From NCBI GenBank assembly GCA_964416065.1, contig CAYQCL010000022.1, forward strand, positions 1 to 40,878: DNA of 40,878 nucleotides, written 5' to 3'. Source of the DNA: Limiplasma sp964416065 (GTDB lineage Bacteria; Bacillota; Clostridia; Christensenellales; Aristaeellaceae). A model generated the notes under the pieces. The model did not search any database. It worked only from the letters and a program-made list of their open reading frames with translations, and was not told the DNA's origin. The position numbers were made by a program, and so were the translations under genes. This document shows positions 1 to 7,744 of the stretch, piece after piece. Numbering within the stretch: the stretch's first letter is position 1; each line of letters starts with the position of its first letter.

Positions 1-822
1 ACAAAGGTCGGCGCGCACATTTACGCGACGGCTGCGGCAAACGGCAAGCGCGTTCAGGCGCTGTGCGAGGCCAAGAATCACGCACTGGTGCTCCGAGACG
101 CTCCGATTGTCCGCACGGCCGCGGGCATCATGAACAGCGCCTTCGGCTGCGCGGGTGAGCGGTGCATGGCGCTGCCCGTTGTGGTGGCGGAGGAAGCAAT
201 CGCGGATGAGCTCGTAGCTGAGATCGTGCGCCAATGCAGAGCGCAGAAGATGGGGCCGGCCTATGATCCTGCCACACAACTGGGGCCGGTGGTCTCTCGC
301 GAGCACAGGGACGCCATCGTAAACTGGATTGACAGAGGCGTGCAGGAAGGCGCAAAGGTCGTGCTGGACGGTCGCGGCGTGCACGTGGATGGCTACGAGA
401 AAGGATTCTACGTGGGCCATACGATTCTCGACTATGTGACGGATGAGATGACCGTGGGCACGCGGGAAATCTTCGGCCCTGTGCTGTGCATCAAACGCGT
501 CAAAAACTTTGAGGAAGGGCTGGCGCTGATGAACCGCAATCCCTTTGCCAACGGCTCCGTGATCTTTACGCAAAACGGCCATTACGCGCGTGATTTTGCC
601 AAATACACGGATGGCGGCATGGTGGGCGTCAATGTGGGGATTCCGGTGCCCATGGGGGCGTTCCCGTTCAGCGGGCACAAGCAGTCCTTCTTCGGCGACT
701 TGCATTGCCATGGCAAGGATGCGTTCCGATTTTATACGGATTCCAAATGTGTCACTACACGCTGGTTTGACGAAGAAGAAAAGAAAAAAAGTGAAGTGAG
801 CACATGGGACGGAAGCCTATAA
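1..822 (+). CDS. mmsA: Methylmalonate-semialdehyde dehydrogenase, C-terminal part
   Basis: The reading frame is open from base 1, so the gene starts outside the window; about 273 codons of a protein that is usually near 490 residues are present. The family oxidises methylmalonate or malonate semialdehyde with NAD and CoA to propionyl-CoA or acetyl-CoA, in valine or myo-inositol breakdown. The visible part has the family-typical TKVGxHIYATAAANGKRVQ stretch, the LCEAKNHALVLRDA segment and the catalytic cysteine in GCAGERCMALPVVV. The C-terminal half carries the EIFGPVLC motif and the usual FSGHKQSFFGDLHCHG ending. A clear hairpin terminator follows 30 bases after the stop. No other inositol or valine genes are in view, so the pathway cannot be fixed. 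The family call is firm; mmsA and iolA are both used as names. Confidence 0.93.
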   Translation, partial: TKVGAHIYATAAANGKRVQALCEAKNHALVLRDAPIVRTAAGIMNSAFGCAGERCMALPVVVAEEAIADELVAEIVRQCRAQKMGPAYDPATQLGPVVSREHRDAIVNWIDRGVQEGAKVVLDGRGVHVDGYEKGFYVGHTILDYVTDEMTVGTREIFGPVLCIKRVKNFEEGLALMNRNPFANGSVIFTQNGHYARDFAKYTDGGMVGVNVGIPVPMGAFPFSGHKQSFFGDLHCHGKDAFRFYTDSKCVTTRWFDEEEKKKSEVSTWDGSL

Positions 823-852
823 GAGGCCGGTCTGTCCTGAGAGAAACGGCAT

Positions 853-894
853 AAAACGGGAGGAATCGGCGCAAAAGCCGGTTCCTCCCGTTTT
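853..894 (+). terminator. Intrinsic terminator after the dehydrogenase gene
   Basis: An 18-bp inverted repeat (853-870 and 877-894) with a six-base loop and one mismatch. The stem starts with AAAA and ends with TTTT, so it could stop transcription from both sides. It lies between the dehydrogenase stop and the transposase remnant. Confidence 0.85.
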
Positions 895-922
895 GAAAGG
901 ACATGGTAATCTTCTTAAAAAT

Positions 923-1150
923 GGATTCCAGTACATTGTAAATTGGAAACCAATATACACCTGTGCTCTCCATAGCTACATCCCAGCAGCCATTTTCAAT
1001 CATCCATCCCTTGAATTCATCCAACCCGGAGAGAAGGGTTGAAAATTTCTTCGTGACCGACTCCTCGTCTATGCCGCCCTTGAGCATACAAGCAACAAGT
1101 ACCTCCTTGTGCACGTCAAGCCCGCAGCATACTTCCAGCAGATTTCGCAT
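923..1150 (-). pseudogene. IS110-family transposase, N-terminal remnant
   Basis: The first 76 or so codons read as the start of an IS110-type (DEDD) transposase: a GLDVHKEVLVACML motif with the first catalytic Asp, then MESTGVYWFPIYNVLE with the catalytic Glu. The resemblance stops abruptly after NVLES. The frame stays open to 755, but it runs through the neighbour's terminator and 3' end and no longer looks like a transposase. The last two Asp residues of the RuvC-like domain and the whole C-terminal serine domain are missing, so it cannot be active. An AGGAAGG ribosome binding site still precedes the ATG. It is best read as the leftover of an insertion cut by a deletion that joined it to the dehydrogenase terminator. 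Confidence 0.85.
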
Positions 1151-1320
1151 TGTACCGCCTTCCTCTGATAGTATTGCGGAATTGATGTACTTTGGTGAAG
1201 TGAATTATATTACTCGTGCTATTCCTCTGCTCATCAGAGCAAGAGGGCAGTTACTGTGCTCCATAAGAGCGTAAAAGCGGCAATACAAAGTCCTACTCCT
1301 CATTAACTGACAAGAAACAA
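1151..1320 (-). other. Non-coding stretch upstream of the IS110 remnant, possibly its old left end
   Basis: No convincing gene is seen here. In the IS110 family the non-coding end before the transposase carries the bridge RNA that guides recombination, so this stretch could hold what remains of it. That is inference from family knowledge; I did not identify a defined fold or the element boundary. Confidence 0.3.
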
Positions 1321-1363
1321 AAAACACATTCCAAGCGCAAGCAGTCTGTTTGGAAGGTGTTTT
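1321..1363 (-). terminator. Terminator of the beta-helix gene
   Basis: Arms at 1321-1334 and 1350-1363 pair over 14 bp with one mismatch. Read on the minus strand the hairpin starts at the stop codon of the gene upstream and is followed by a T-rich run (GTGTTTTTTG). Confidence 0.8.
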
Positions 1364-2022
1364 CACCGTTTTTCCACAATCACCCCGCCGGTTTTGAAGA
1401 TGGAATGCGCGGGCACTACGCCGCGCACGCAGGAGAGTGGGTAAACGTTGCTCTCCCGACCGATCACCGTTCCGGGGTTGAGCACGCTGTTGCAGCCGAC
1501 CTCCACGAAGTCGCCCAGCATTGCGCCGAATTTTTTCAGGCCCGTTTCGATGGTCTCGTCCTCGATCCTCACCTTGACCGTCGTCTTGTCGCTCTTGACA
1601 TTGGAGGTGATTGAGCCCGCGCCCATATGCGACCTGTAGCCCAGAATGCTGTCTCCGACATAATTGTAGTGCGGGGTCTGCACGTTATCGAACAAAATCA
1701 CGTTTTTCAATTCCACCGAATTGCCCACCACGCAGTTTTCACCCACCAGCGCGGAGCCGCGAATGAACGCGCAATGGCGCACCTCCGTACCCACGCCGAG
1801 GATGCAGGGTGCGCCAAGAAAGGCCGTGGGGGCCACGATAGCAGTGCGATGTACCCAGACCTTATCGGATACCTCGTCGTATTCTGCTGGATCGAGCTCC
1901 CTGCCCAAAGAGAGGATCATTTCCTTGATGCCGTCCAGTGCCTCCCACGGATAGTGAAACTGGGCGAGATAGTCTTTTGCCAGGGTATGCTTGAGGTCAT
2001 AGAGATCGGATATGGTCAACAT
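1363..2022 (-). CDS. GlmU-like left-handed beta-helix acetyltransferase-domain protein
   Basis: A 219-residue protein. After an N-terminal helical part of about 55 residues come hexapeptide repeats typical of left-handed beta-helix acyltransferases. The stretch PHYNYVGDSILG followed by GAGSITSN resembles the acetyl-CoA site of GlmU, including the His and the Asn, but the N-terminal uridylyltransferase half of GlmU is missing. Such proteins in Clostridia are often labelled UDP-N-acetylglucosamine pyrophosphorylase, though they can only match its acyltransferase half. The ATG at 2022 was chosen because AGGAGG lies six bases before it; an earlier in-frame start at 2094 has no such site and would add 24 atypical residues. 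It is the last gene before a terminator. The true substrate is unknown. Confidence 0.75.
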   Translation of the reverse strand: MLTISDLYDLKHTLAKDYLAQFHYPWEALDGIKEMILSLGRELDPAEYDEVSDKVWVHRTAIVAPTAFLGAPCILGVGTEVRHCAFIRGSALVGENCVVGNSVELKNVILFDNVQTPHYNYVGDSILGYRSHMGAGSITSNVKSDKTTVKVRIEDETIETGLKKFGAMLGDFVEVGCNSVLNPGTVIGRESNVYPLSCVRGVVPAHSIFKTGGVIVEKR

Positions 2023-2083
2023 GCGTCTGCCTCCTGCGGTGAGTATGTACGGAACGGGCGCGCGATATGCACGGCGAGTTATC

Positions 2084-2401
2084 CTATATTGCATTCTTCA
2101 TGGGAGGTTCCTCTTCCTTTTTTGGGCGAAAAAAACGTCGTTTAGGGGGTGAGACAAATCCGCTCGCACCGCGCAGACTGATGACCAGAAATCCGTTGTA
2201 TTCCCCAATGATCGGATAGCTTGCCCCTTCACTGATCAGTCCTATGCGCTTAGAATCAACGGAGGGAGCGGCGTAAACCGGCGTTTCCCCCTCGGGGTGA
2301 AAATAGCTGGGATTGACAAGCACATAATCCTTCTGAACCCAGCCGCTGTATCGCCTGTCCTGCTCATTGCGCAGAAGGCTCTTTGTATGCCTCGTTTGCT
2401 T
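2084..2401 (-). pseudogene. SH3-like domain protein, 5'-truncated remnant
   Basis: From 2401 down to 2084 one frame reads as a bacterial SH3-like domain: YSGWVQKDYVLVNP, then ETPVYAAPSVDSKRIG and YNGFLVISLRGASGFV, followed by a basic and acidic tail. Such domains usually sit in exported wall-binding proteins behind a signal peptide. Here the frame is closed upstream by a TAG at 2402-2404, right beside the terminator hairpin of the anti-sigma gene, and no ATG exists in it. A GTG at 2323 with AGAAGG upstream could start a 79-residue fragment, but that would begin inside the domain. I read it as a gene whose front was deleted. A short live gene starting at the GTG is the alternative. Confidence 0.55.
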
Positions 2402-2409
2402 CTATGAAA

Positions 2410-2441
2410 CGGTTAGACCGGCACACCTGCCGGTCTAACCG
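2410..2441 (-). terminator. Hairpin after the sigma/anti-sigma operon
   Basis: A perfect 14-bp stem (2410-2423 with 2428-2441) and a four-base loop, six bases past the anti-sigma stop codon. The T run on the minus strand is weak (GTTTCATAG), so termination may be partial. Confidence 0.75.
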
Positions 2442-2446
2442 CATTT

Positions 2447-3397
2447 TCAATTCCACTCCGCGTCCGCCACGGCTTCAAAGAAGTCCGGACAGCTCCATGT
2501 TCCACAGGCGCTTACCGTCTCGTCCCCCACCAGCAGCTGGAGCGTCAGCCCATTTTTCAGCCCGATTTGCAGCGAGCCGGAGCCGCTCATGCCGGTGCTG
2601 AGATAGTCCGCGCCGTCCAGAAGCGTTCCGATCAGGCTCTGGGCCGTGGCCGTGTCGGTAAGGCGGCCATAGCCGGAAAGCTCGATCCACTCCACATCGA
2701 CGGGATCGCACAGCGTATCCCTGAGCGACTCGCTGCCGATGATCGCCGTGCCGGCATAGCTCACGCGCTGGAACACGCGCGTCGTTCCCTCCACGTTGGC
2801 GGCCACAAGCGCGCCGTTCATGCCGGAAACCGCGTACACCGTCTCTCCAAGCGCCGCCACATTGCTCACAATCCCGCTGGAACCCAGCGCCGGTTCGACA
2901 TTAAATTCGCTGATCTCTCCAAGCGTATCTCCCAACAGCCCGCTGGAAATACCGCTGGGGCTTTGCAGCATGCGATACGTCGCCCCGTTCATCGTAATCA
3001 GCGGGAAGCTGCCGCCCGCGCCCTGCGCAAACAGCGTTTCCGTTACGCTTTGTCCTCCGACGCTCATGGAAATGCTGCCCACGGGCACGTCACCCGAAGT
3101 GCGCGGTGCCTCGGTGGGCACGGTCGCGTCACCCGCAGCGCGGCTGTCCAGCATGCTCTGCGTAACGTCGGAGCCGCCGTCCGGCGTCCTTGTGTTGTTC
3201 AACGTCCACATGGCCGCGCCGACACACAGAACCAGCGCCGTGCAAATTGCGAGTACCGGCTTCAGCGCGGCGCTCCTCTGGTGTGGAGCGTGCATTTCCG
3301 CCGCCTGCAGCTTCGCCTTGGCGAGAATCTTTGGGGTCGCCTCAAGACCGCCCAGCTGTCGGGCGGCAATCTCCGGCAAATCCTTAAGACGCTTCAT
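2447..3397 (-). CDS. Probable membrane anti-sigma factor
   Basis: A 316-residue protein whose ATG overlaps the stop of the ECF sigma gene by four bases (ATGA), the usual coupling of a sigma factor and its anti-sigma factor. Residues 1-45 are a short basic cytoplasmic part, 46-66 a single membrane span (LAICTALVLCVGAAMW), and the remainder is a Ser/Gly/Thr-rich outside domain with no family I recognise. By analogy the cytoplasmic part would hold the sigma factor and the outer domain would sense an envelope signal. I see no CHCC zinc motif of the ZAS type, and the 45-residue inner part is short for a full anti-sigma domain. The role is inferred mainly from position and topology. Confidence 0.7.
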   Translation of the reverse strand: MKRLKDLPEIAARQLGGLEATPKILAKAKLQAAEMHAPHQRSAALKPVLAICTALVLCVGAAMWTLNNTRTPDGGSDVTQSMLDSRAAGDATVPTEAPRTSGDVPVGSISMSVGGQSVTETLFAQGAGGSFPLITMNGATYRMLQSPSGISSGLLGDTLGEISEFNVEPALGSSGIVSNVAALGETVYAVSGMNGALVAANVEGTTRVFQRVSYAGTAIIGSESLRDTLCDPVDVEWIELSGYGRLTDTATAQSLIGTLLDGADYLSTGMSGSGSLQIGLKNGLTLQLLVGDETVSACGTWSCPDFFEAVADAEWN

Positions 3398-3885
3398 TGC
3401 GCATCCCCTCCTTCATTCTTCAAGATCGTCTCCAGCTTCTTTCTTGCGCGGGAAAGTCGGCTGGAGATGGTGCCCTCGGGCAGGTTCAGCATTTCGGCGA
3501 TTTCCCCGATGCCATACCCCTGATAATAATACAACAAAATGGATTCGCGAAAGGAAGCCGGAAGCTGATGAATGGCCTTCATCATGGCCTCCTCGTCATC
3601 CCGCCGCTCCGTGTCGTCCGGCGCCGGAATCAGCTCAAAGGAGGGGCTTCCCAGCACCACACGCTTGACCCACGCGCCGCGCCACAGGTCGCGGCACCGG
3701 TTCAGCGCCACCTTGAGCAGCCATGCCTTTTCCCGTCCTTCCTCCAGGTCGGGCTCGTTGGTCATCAGCCGCACAAATACGTCCTGCGTCACGTCCTCCG
3801 CGCGTTGCCTGTCACCCAGATAAAAGTAGCTTACGCGCAGGACGTCATTGGCGTATTTCTCGTAGAGTTCCTCGTAGTTCAGCAT
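3394..3885 (-). CDS. ECF RNA polymerase sigma factor
   Basis: A 163-residue sigma-70 family protein of extracytoplasmic-function type. Region 2 covers about residues 4-70 (EELYEKYANDVLRVSYFYLG, then AEDVTQDVFVRLM). Region 4 covers about 105-160, with LPASFRESILLYYYQGYG and the helix-turn-helix GEIAEMLNLPEGTISSRLSR. There is no region 1 or 3, as expected for ECF. The ATG at 3885 has GGAGG eight bases upstream; the earlier ATG at 3969 has no ribosome binding site and would add an untypical 28 residues. It is co-transcribed with the membrane anti-sigma gene. Likely targets in envelope functions are inference. I could not identify an autoregulated promoter with confidence. Confidence 0.92.
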   Translation of the reverse strand: MLNYEELYEKYANDVLRVSYFYLGDRQRAEDVTQDVFVRLMTNEPDLEEGREKAWLLKVALNRCRDLWRGAWVKRVVLGSPSFELIPAPDDTERRDDEEAMMKAIHQLPASFRESILLYYYQGYGIGEIAEMLNLPEGTISSRLSRARKKLETILKNEGGDAQ

Positions 3886-3981
3886 CCTGGAGCCTCCGCT
3901 CTTACCCGACGCGCTCCTCCTCGGGTCTACTGTGCTCATCCATCCAACGAATCTGCCTTCCCGTTTCATGCAGCTTTTTCA

Positions 3982-4000
3982 AAAAAGTTGCCAACTTTTT
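3982..4000 (-). terminator. AT-rich hairpin between the glycosyltransferase and sigma genes
   Basis: An AAAAAGTT/AACTTTTT inverted repeat around a GCC loop, with an A run before and a T run after on the minus strand. It lies in the 218-base gap after the glycosyltransferase stop. The stem is AT-rich, so termination may be weak. Confidence 0.5.
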
Positions 4001-4103
4001 AAAACCGTTCCCGATACAGTCTGACCCTTTTGCACTCTCTTCATCAATGAGAAGCGGCTTCGTCGACCACCGGAAAGAATTCGGAAGCCGGCTCTCTAGG
4101 GTC

Positions 4104-5081
4104 TCAGCGCTTGTCCACCACGGGGGCGTCCCCGCGTTCGTTGAGGTATCGTTCAATGATAAAGCGCGGCCGTCTCTTGGTTTCGTTATAGATTTTGCCG
4201 GTGTACTCCCCGATGACGCCCAGGGAAAGGAGCTGGATGCCACCGATCATCCAGATGGAGGCCAACAGGCTCGTCCAGCCGGTCACGGTATGCCCCATGA
4301 TCCACGAAACCAGTGCGTAGAGCAGCATGAACAGAGAGATGACAAAGATCACCAGGCCCACCGTCGTGATCAGCCTGAGCGGCTTGACGGAAAAGCTGGT
4401 GATGCCGTCAATGGCGAAGGCAAGCATTTTCTTAAACGGATACTTGCTCTCACCCGCGAAGCGTTCCGATCGGTCATAGGTGACCACATCGCTTTGAAAG
4501 CCTACCAGCGGAGCCAGTCCGCGCAGGAAGAGGTTGACCTCCTCAAACTCGCTGAGCGCGTCGAGCGCGCGGCTGCTCATCAGCCGGTAATCGGCGTGAT
4601 TGTAGGTGATATCCACACCCAGGCCCTTCATGAGGCGATAGAACATCAGCGCCGTCTCGCGTTTAAAGGCGGTATCGGTATCCCGCTTGTTGCGCACGCC
4701 ATAGACCACCTCGCAGCCCTCGCGGTATTTTTCGAGAAAGCGGTCCATCGCGTCCATATCGTCCTGAAGATCCGCGTCCATGGAAATGCTCACGTCGCAG
4801 CGGCCACGCGCCGTCATCAGGCCCGCCAGCAGCGCATTTTGATGTCCTCGGTTGCGGCTTAATTTCACACCCTCAAAGAGCGGGTTCTCCTTATGAAGCG
4901 AGCGGATCAGCTCCCAGGTGCGGTCGCGGCTTCCGTCGTCGACCAGAAGCACGCGGCTGTCCTCGGAAATCAGTTCCTTTTCAACGAGCGAGGCCATTTT
5001 TTCCTTCAGCCTGCGCGAGGTTTCGGGCAGAACCTCCTCTTCATTATAGCAGGGAATGACGACCATCAACCTGTCCGCCAC
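4104..5081 (-). CDS. Membrane glycosyltransferase family 2 (GtrB/DPM1-like)
   Basis: A 325-residue protein. Residues 1-230 are a GT-A glycosyltransferase domain: MVVIPCYNEE at the start, VLLVDDGSRDRTW near 44-56, the metal-binding DAD at 102-104 followed by LQDD, and RFAGESKYPFKKM before the membrane part. Two membrane spans follow at about 237-263 and 273-296, then IGEYTGKIYNETKRRPRFII, the standard ending of the polyprenyl-phosphate sugar transferase group. Such enzymes transfer a sugar from a nucleotide donor to undecaprenyl phosphate for later transfer outside the membrane. The start is GTG at 5081, with AAGGAGG eight bases before. It follows the caspase gene by 14 bases, so both are in one transcript. 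Sugar and final acceptor are unknown. Confidence 0.9.
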   Translation of the reverse strand: MADRLMVVIPCYNEEEVLPETSRRLKEKMASLVEKELISEDSRVLLVDDGSRDRTWELIRSLHKENPLFEGVKLSRNRGHQNALLAGLMTARGRCDVSISMDADLQDDMDAMDRFLEKYREGCEVVYGVRNKRDTDTAFKRETALMFYRLMKGLGVDITYNHADYRLMSSRALDALSEFEEVNLFLRGLAPLVGFQSDVVTYDRSERFAGESKYPFKKMLAFAIDGITSFSVKPLRLITTVGLVIFVISLFMLLYALVSWIMGHTVTGWTSLLASIWMIGGIQLLSLGVIGEYTGKIYNETKRRPRFIIERYLNERGDAPVVDKR

Positions 5082-5095
5082 GTTTCACTCCTCCT

Positions 5096-6652
5096 TCATT
5101 GCACGGTAAACACGGATGAAAACACCGTTACAGTCGTGTCATTTATGGTTGCCTGAGCGCGCACGCGATAATCCCCAGGTTCGGCGTAGGTGCCGTCCTT
5201 GAGCCTTCCGTCCCAGTAGAACACGCTGCCCGCCGGCTCCATCTGCATCGGACGAGTGCTCCTGCGATGGCACAGGCGATAGACAACCCGTTCCTCCTCA
5301 TCCACAACGGCGACGCTCAGCGCACACGGATAGTTATGCCCGATAAACACGCTCATCTCCCGTCCGCCGCCCGGGGAAAAAACATCTGAGACCGAGGCGG
5401 TCAGCTCCACCTCCCCCGTGGACGGCGGCACGCACAAAACACGTCCCGCCTGCACCGTCAGCTCGCCTCGGTCGATGGTCAGCAGCTGCACCAGCACGTA
5501 GCCGTAGCTCTCATCCGGCAGCTCCCCGATGGTAAGTGAACGCACCTTTCGTCCGGCGGATACCGCGCCCGCCTGGTCGCCGAACGCGGTGAACAGCTCG
5601 GCCTGGTCGTAGATGAGCTGCGCCTTGTCGAACTGCCATTTGCCATCACGCTGGTAGACGATCTGATACGCAACACTGACAGGCCGCGTCACAATAAACT
5701 CCATTGTGATCTCGCGCGAGGACTGGCTGAGCATCGTGCCGGAGAAGGTGATATCCATCACCGGCGAACGCTCCATCCCCACCGGCTGCGGCGCGTTTAC
5801 ATCGTAGCAGAACACCACGAAATCATCCGTCTGCGGATAGACCTGGGGTGTGGAGACGGCATGGTTCAGGAGAAGATAATCGTATAATTCCGTAAGGGTA
5901 ACGCTGCCGTCGCGGTTAAGATCGGCGGGATAGCCTCCGTATGCGCTCAGACTCTGGCTCAGCGCCTGCGTAAAATAAAACGAACCCTGCCTGACCTCTC
6001 CCCCTTGCGTGGAGTCCTCCCCGACCTCAATGCTCCAATACCAGCTCTCCTCCATCGCACCGCTGGAGGTGAGCACCTTGAAATCCTCTCCTTGAAAATA
6101 CATCTCTTCGGGCTGACTTACCATGCCCTTGCCGATGAACGCGCCGGAGTTGCAAGCGTCCAGAATCAGCATCTTTGTGCCGGAGATGCCTTGAAACGCG
6201 CTTTCCAGCTGCACCGGAGTAACGCCCTCCTCCACCGTACCGTCGCTGAGCAGAAGCATCGGCTCCCCGCCGTCCTCGTAGACGCCATGGGTGGAAAGAT
6301 AGAGATAGCTCACATCCCCCTCCTCCGCGTCGCCAAACGTCTCTTGAATTAGCGCTGTCAGCTCACTGACAGTGGCGACCGGCTCCGACGGCACGATGAT
6401 GCTTTTCAGCGGTCTGAGTGCGCCCTGAAGCATCTCCTGAATAGCATAGACGTTGTTGGTGGAGACGGGGTAGGTATCCGGCTTGGATACGAACCAATCC
6501 ACGCCGATCAAAAGCGCGCGCTCCGTCCGATTCTGCTTTTCGATGATCGTCTCCGCCTCGCCGACGGAGAGCGTGTCGGAGGCATGGGTCGGCGCGGCGG
6601 AAAGCCAAACCAGCGCGGCGCAGATGAGCGCGCCAATCCGCATTCTCCACAT
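5096..6652 (-). CDS. Exported caspase-like cysteine protease (peptidase C14) with EF-hand loop
   Basis: A 518-residue protein with a signal peptide (LICAALVWLSAAPTHA). Residues about 44-285 form a caspase-fold domain: RALLIGVDWF at its start, catalytic His122 in YLSTHGVYEDGG and catalytic Cys167 in MLILDACNSGAF. Between the protease core and the rest lies a canonical EF-hand calcium loop, DLNRDGSVTLTE (244-255). The C-terminal 230 residues are beta-rich; the last 90 resemble FlgD/Ig-like modules (VFYWDGRLKDGTYAEPGDYR). Of three nearby ATG codons, 6652 is chosen because GGGGAGG is nine bases upstream; 6658 would be too close. It sits between CHAP hydrolase and glycosyltransferase genes, so a wall-surface or secreted role is likely. 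Activity, calcium need and targets are inferred. Confidence 0.85.
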   Translation of the reverse strand: MWRMRIGALICAALVWLSAAPTHASDTLSVGEAETIIEKQNRTERALLIGVDWFVSKPDTYPVSTNNVYAIQEMLQGALRPLKSIIVPSEPVATVSELTALIQETFGDAEEGDVSYLYLSTHGVYEDGGEPMLLLSDGTVEEGVTPVQLESAFQGISGTKMLILDACNSGAFIGKGMVSQPEEMYFQGEDFKVLTSSGAMEESWYWSIEVGEDSTQGGEVRQGSFYFTQALSQSLSAYGGYPADLNRDGSVTLTELYDYLLLNHAVSTPQVYPQTDDFVVFCYDVNAPQPVGMERSPVMDITFSGTMLSQSSREITMEFIVTRPVSVAYQIVYQRDGKWQFDKAQLIYDQAELFTAFGDQAGAVSAGRKVRSLTIGELPDESYGYVLVQLLTIDRGELTVQAGRVLCVPPSTGEVELTASVSDVFSPGGGREMSVFIGHNYPCALSVAVVDEEERVVYRLCHRRSTRPMQMEPAGSVFYWDGRLKDGTYAEPGDYRVRAQATINDTTVTVFSSVFTVQ

Positions 6653-6730
6653 CGGCATCTTCCTCCCCTCGCGCGGCGTTTGACACGAGGATTATTGTAC
6701 ACCTTTTTCTTCTTTTCGTATAGAGGCAGA

Positions 6731-7732
6731 CTATTCCTCCACCAGCCAGTTGTCCGGGTCGTTGTATTGAATCTCGTTAAGCATCGCCTCAATCAGCTGC
6801 TGCGTCTCGCGGTCGGCGATGCCGCTGACGGCCTTGCCCTCCATATATTCCTTCTGGAAATCGGCGACCGCCTGCTTTGTGTTGCCGCCGTAGGAGCCGG
6901 TCAGATGGCGCTCCTCCAAAAGCCCCAGAGCGCATAACGCCTCCTGGAGCCAAAGCACCTTGTCGCCGCTGTTTCCCGAGCGCATGGTCGTGTCCGCCAC
7001 GTTCTCACAGGTACCGAAACCCAGCACCTGGCTATTGTTCAGGAAATAGCGATTCCTTTGCACGGCGGAAGGGTTGTTGCCCTCGATGACGTGAATAATG
7101 ACATTTCCCTCGTCATCATAGGAGCAGTATTCCACCAGTGCCACATGCTCGGTGTCTCCGGCGTCATTATAGCTGAAGAATACCAAATCGCCCGATCGGG
7201 GAATGTATTCGTTCTTGGTCATGAGGTGATCGCTGCCGCGCAGCCATTGGTAGCCCCAGTTGGGGCAGTTACCCTTGCGATAGACGAAGCGTCCCCGCTT
7301 GATGAACCAGTCCCTGCCTGTGTTTTGCCCGCTGTAATTAGGATAAACGACGTCGAGCAGCTCCGTTCCGTAGCGCTGGTCCACCTGATCCACGCACCAG
7401 CACACAAACTCCGCGCACCACGCCGCGTTGGGGTCGCCGCTCCACACGCCGTATTTGGTGAAGTTGTTCGTGCCCTCCGTATATCCCAGTTCACCGCGCG
7501 CGACATCCAGAAGTGCCTCCACAAAATCAGGGCGCTCCCCTTCCTCAATGCGCGTCTCACCTGCCTCGCCGAGTTCCGAGCTCACATCTGAAATAGCGTA
7601 AACCATTTCAGGCGGCTCCGGCGTGGTCTCAGCCGCCTTGATCGTTTCCACCGGCCGCGCGGTCTCCTCGGCGCACGCGATGGGAAGAAACATCAGCCAG
7701 GCGGCGCACGCCGCCGCCAAAAAGTGCTTCAT
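6731..7732 (-). CDS. Exported CHAP-domain amidase/endopeptidase with peptidoglycan-binding domain
   Basis: A 333-residue protein: signal peptide, a Pro/Thr/Glu-rich linker to about residue 65, a CHAP (NlpC/P60-like) hydrolase domain, and a PG_binding_1 domain at about 250-325 (SGNSGDKVLWLQEALCALG, then VADFQKEY). Catalytic residues are visible: Cys106 in NAAWCAEFVCW, His196 in EHVALVEY, and an acidic or Asn partner in VIEGNN. CHAP enzymes cut peptide links of peptidoglycan. The signal peptide ends in PIACAEE; the Cys could be a lipid site, but proline at -3 is unusual for a lipobox. The ATG at 7732 has AGGAGG upstream, which overlaps the stop of the preceding binding-protein gene by a few bases. 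The 78-base gap to the caspase gene may hold a weak promoter. Confidence 0.9.
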   Translation of the reverse strand: MKHFLAAACAAWLMFLPIACAEETARPVETIKAAETTPEPPEMVYAISDVSSELGEAGETRIEEGERPDFVEALLDVARGELGYTEGTNNFTKYGVWSGDPNAAWCAEFVCWCVDQVDQRYGTELLDVVYPNYSGQNTGRDWFIKRGRFVYRKGNCPNWGYQWLRGSDHLMTKNEYIPRSGDLVFFSYNDAGDTEHVALVEYCSYDDEGNVIIHVIEGNNPSAVQRNRYFLNNSQVLGFGTCENVADTTMRSGNSGDKVLWLQEALCALGLLEERHLTGSYGGNTKQAVADFQKEYMEGKAVSGIADRETQQLIEAMLNEIQYNDPDNWLVEE

Positions 7733-7744
7733 CGGCCTTCCCTC

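Noticed and set aside
755..922. C-terminal half of the open frame that begins as the IS110 transposase
   Set aside because: It reads through the neighbouring terminator and antisense to the dehydrogenase 3' end, and no longer matches the transposase family.
6681..6700. TTGACA on the plus strand before the CHAP gene region
   Set aside because: It points towards no plus-strand gene and has no -10 box at the right distance.
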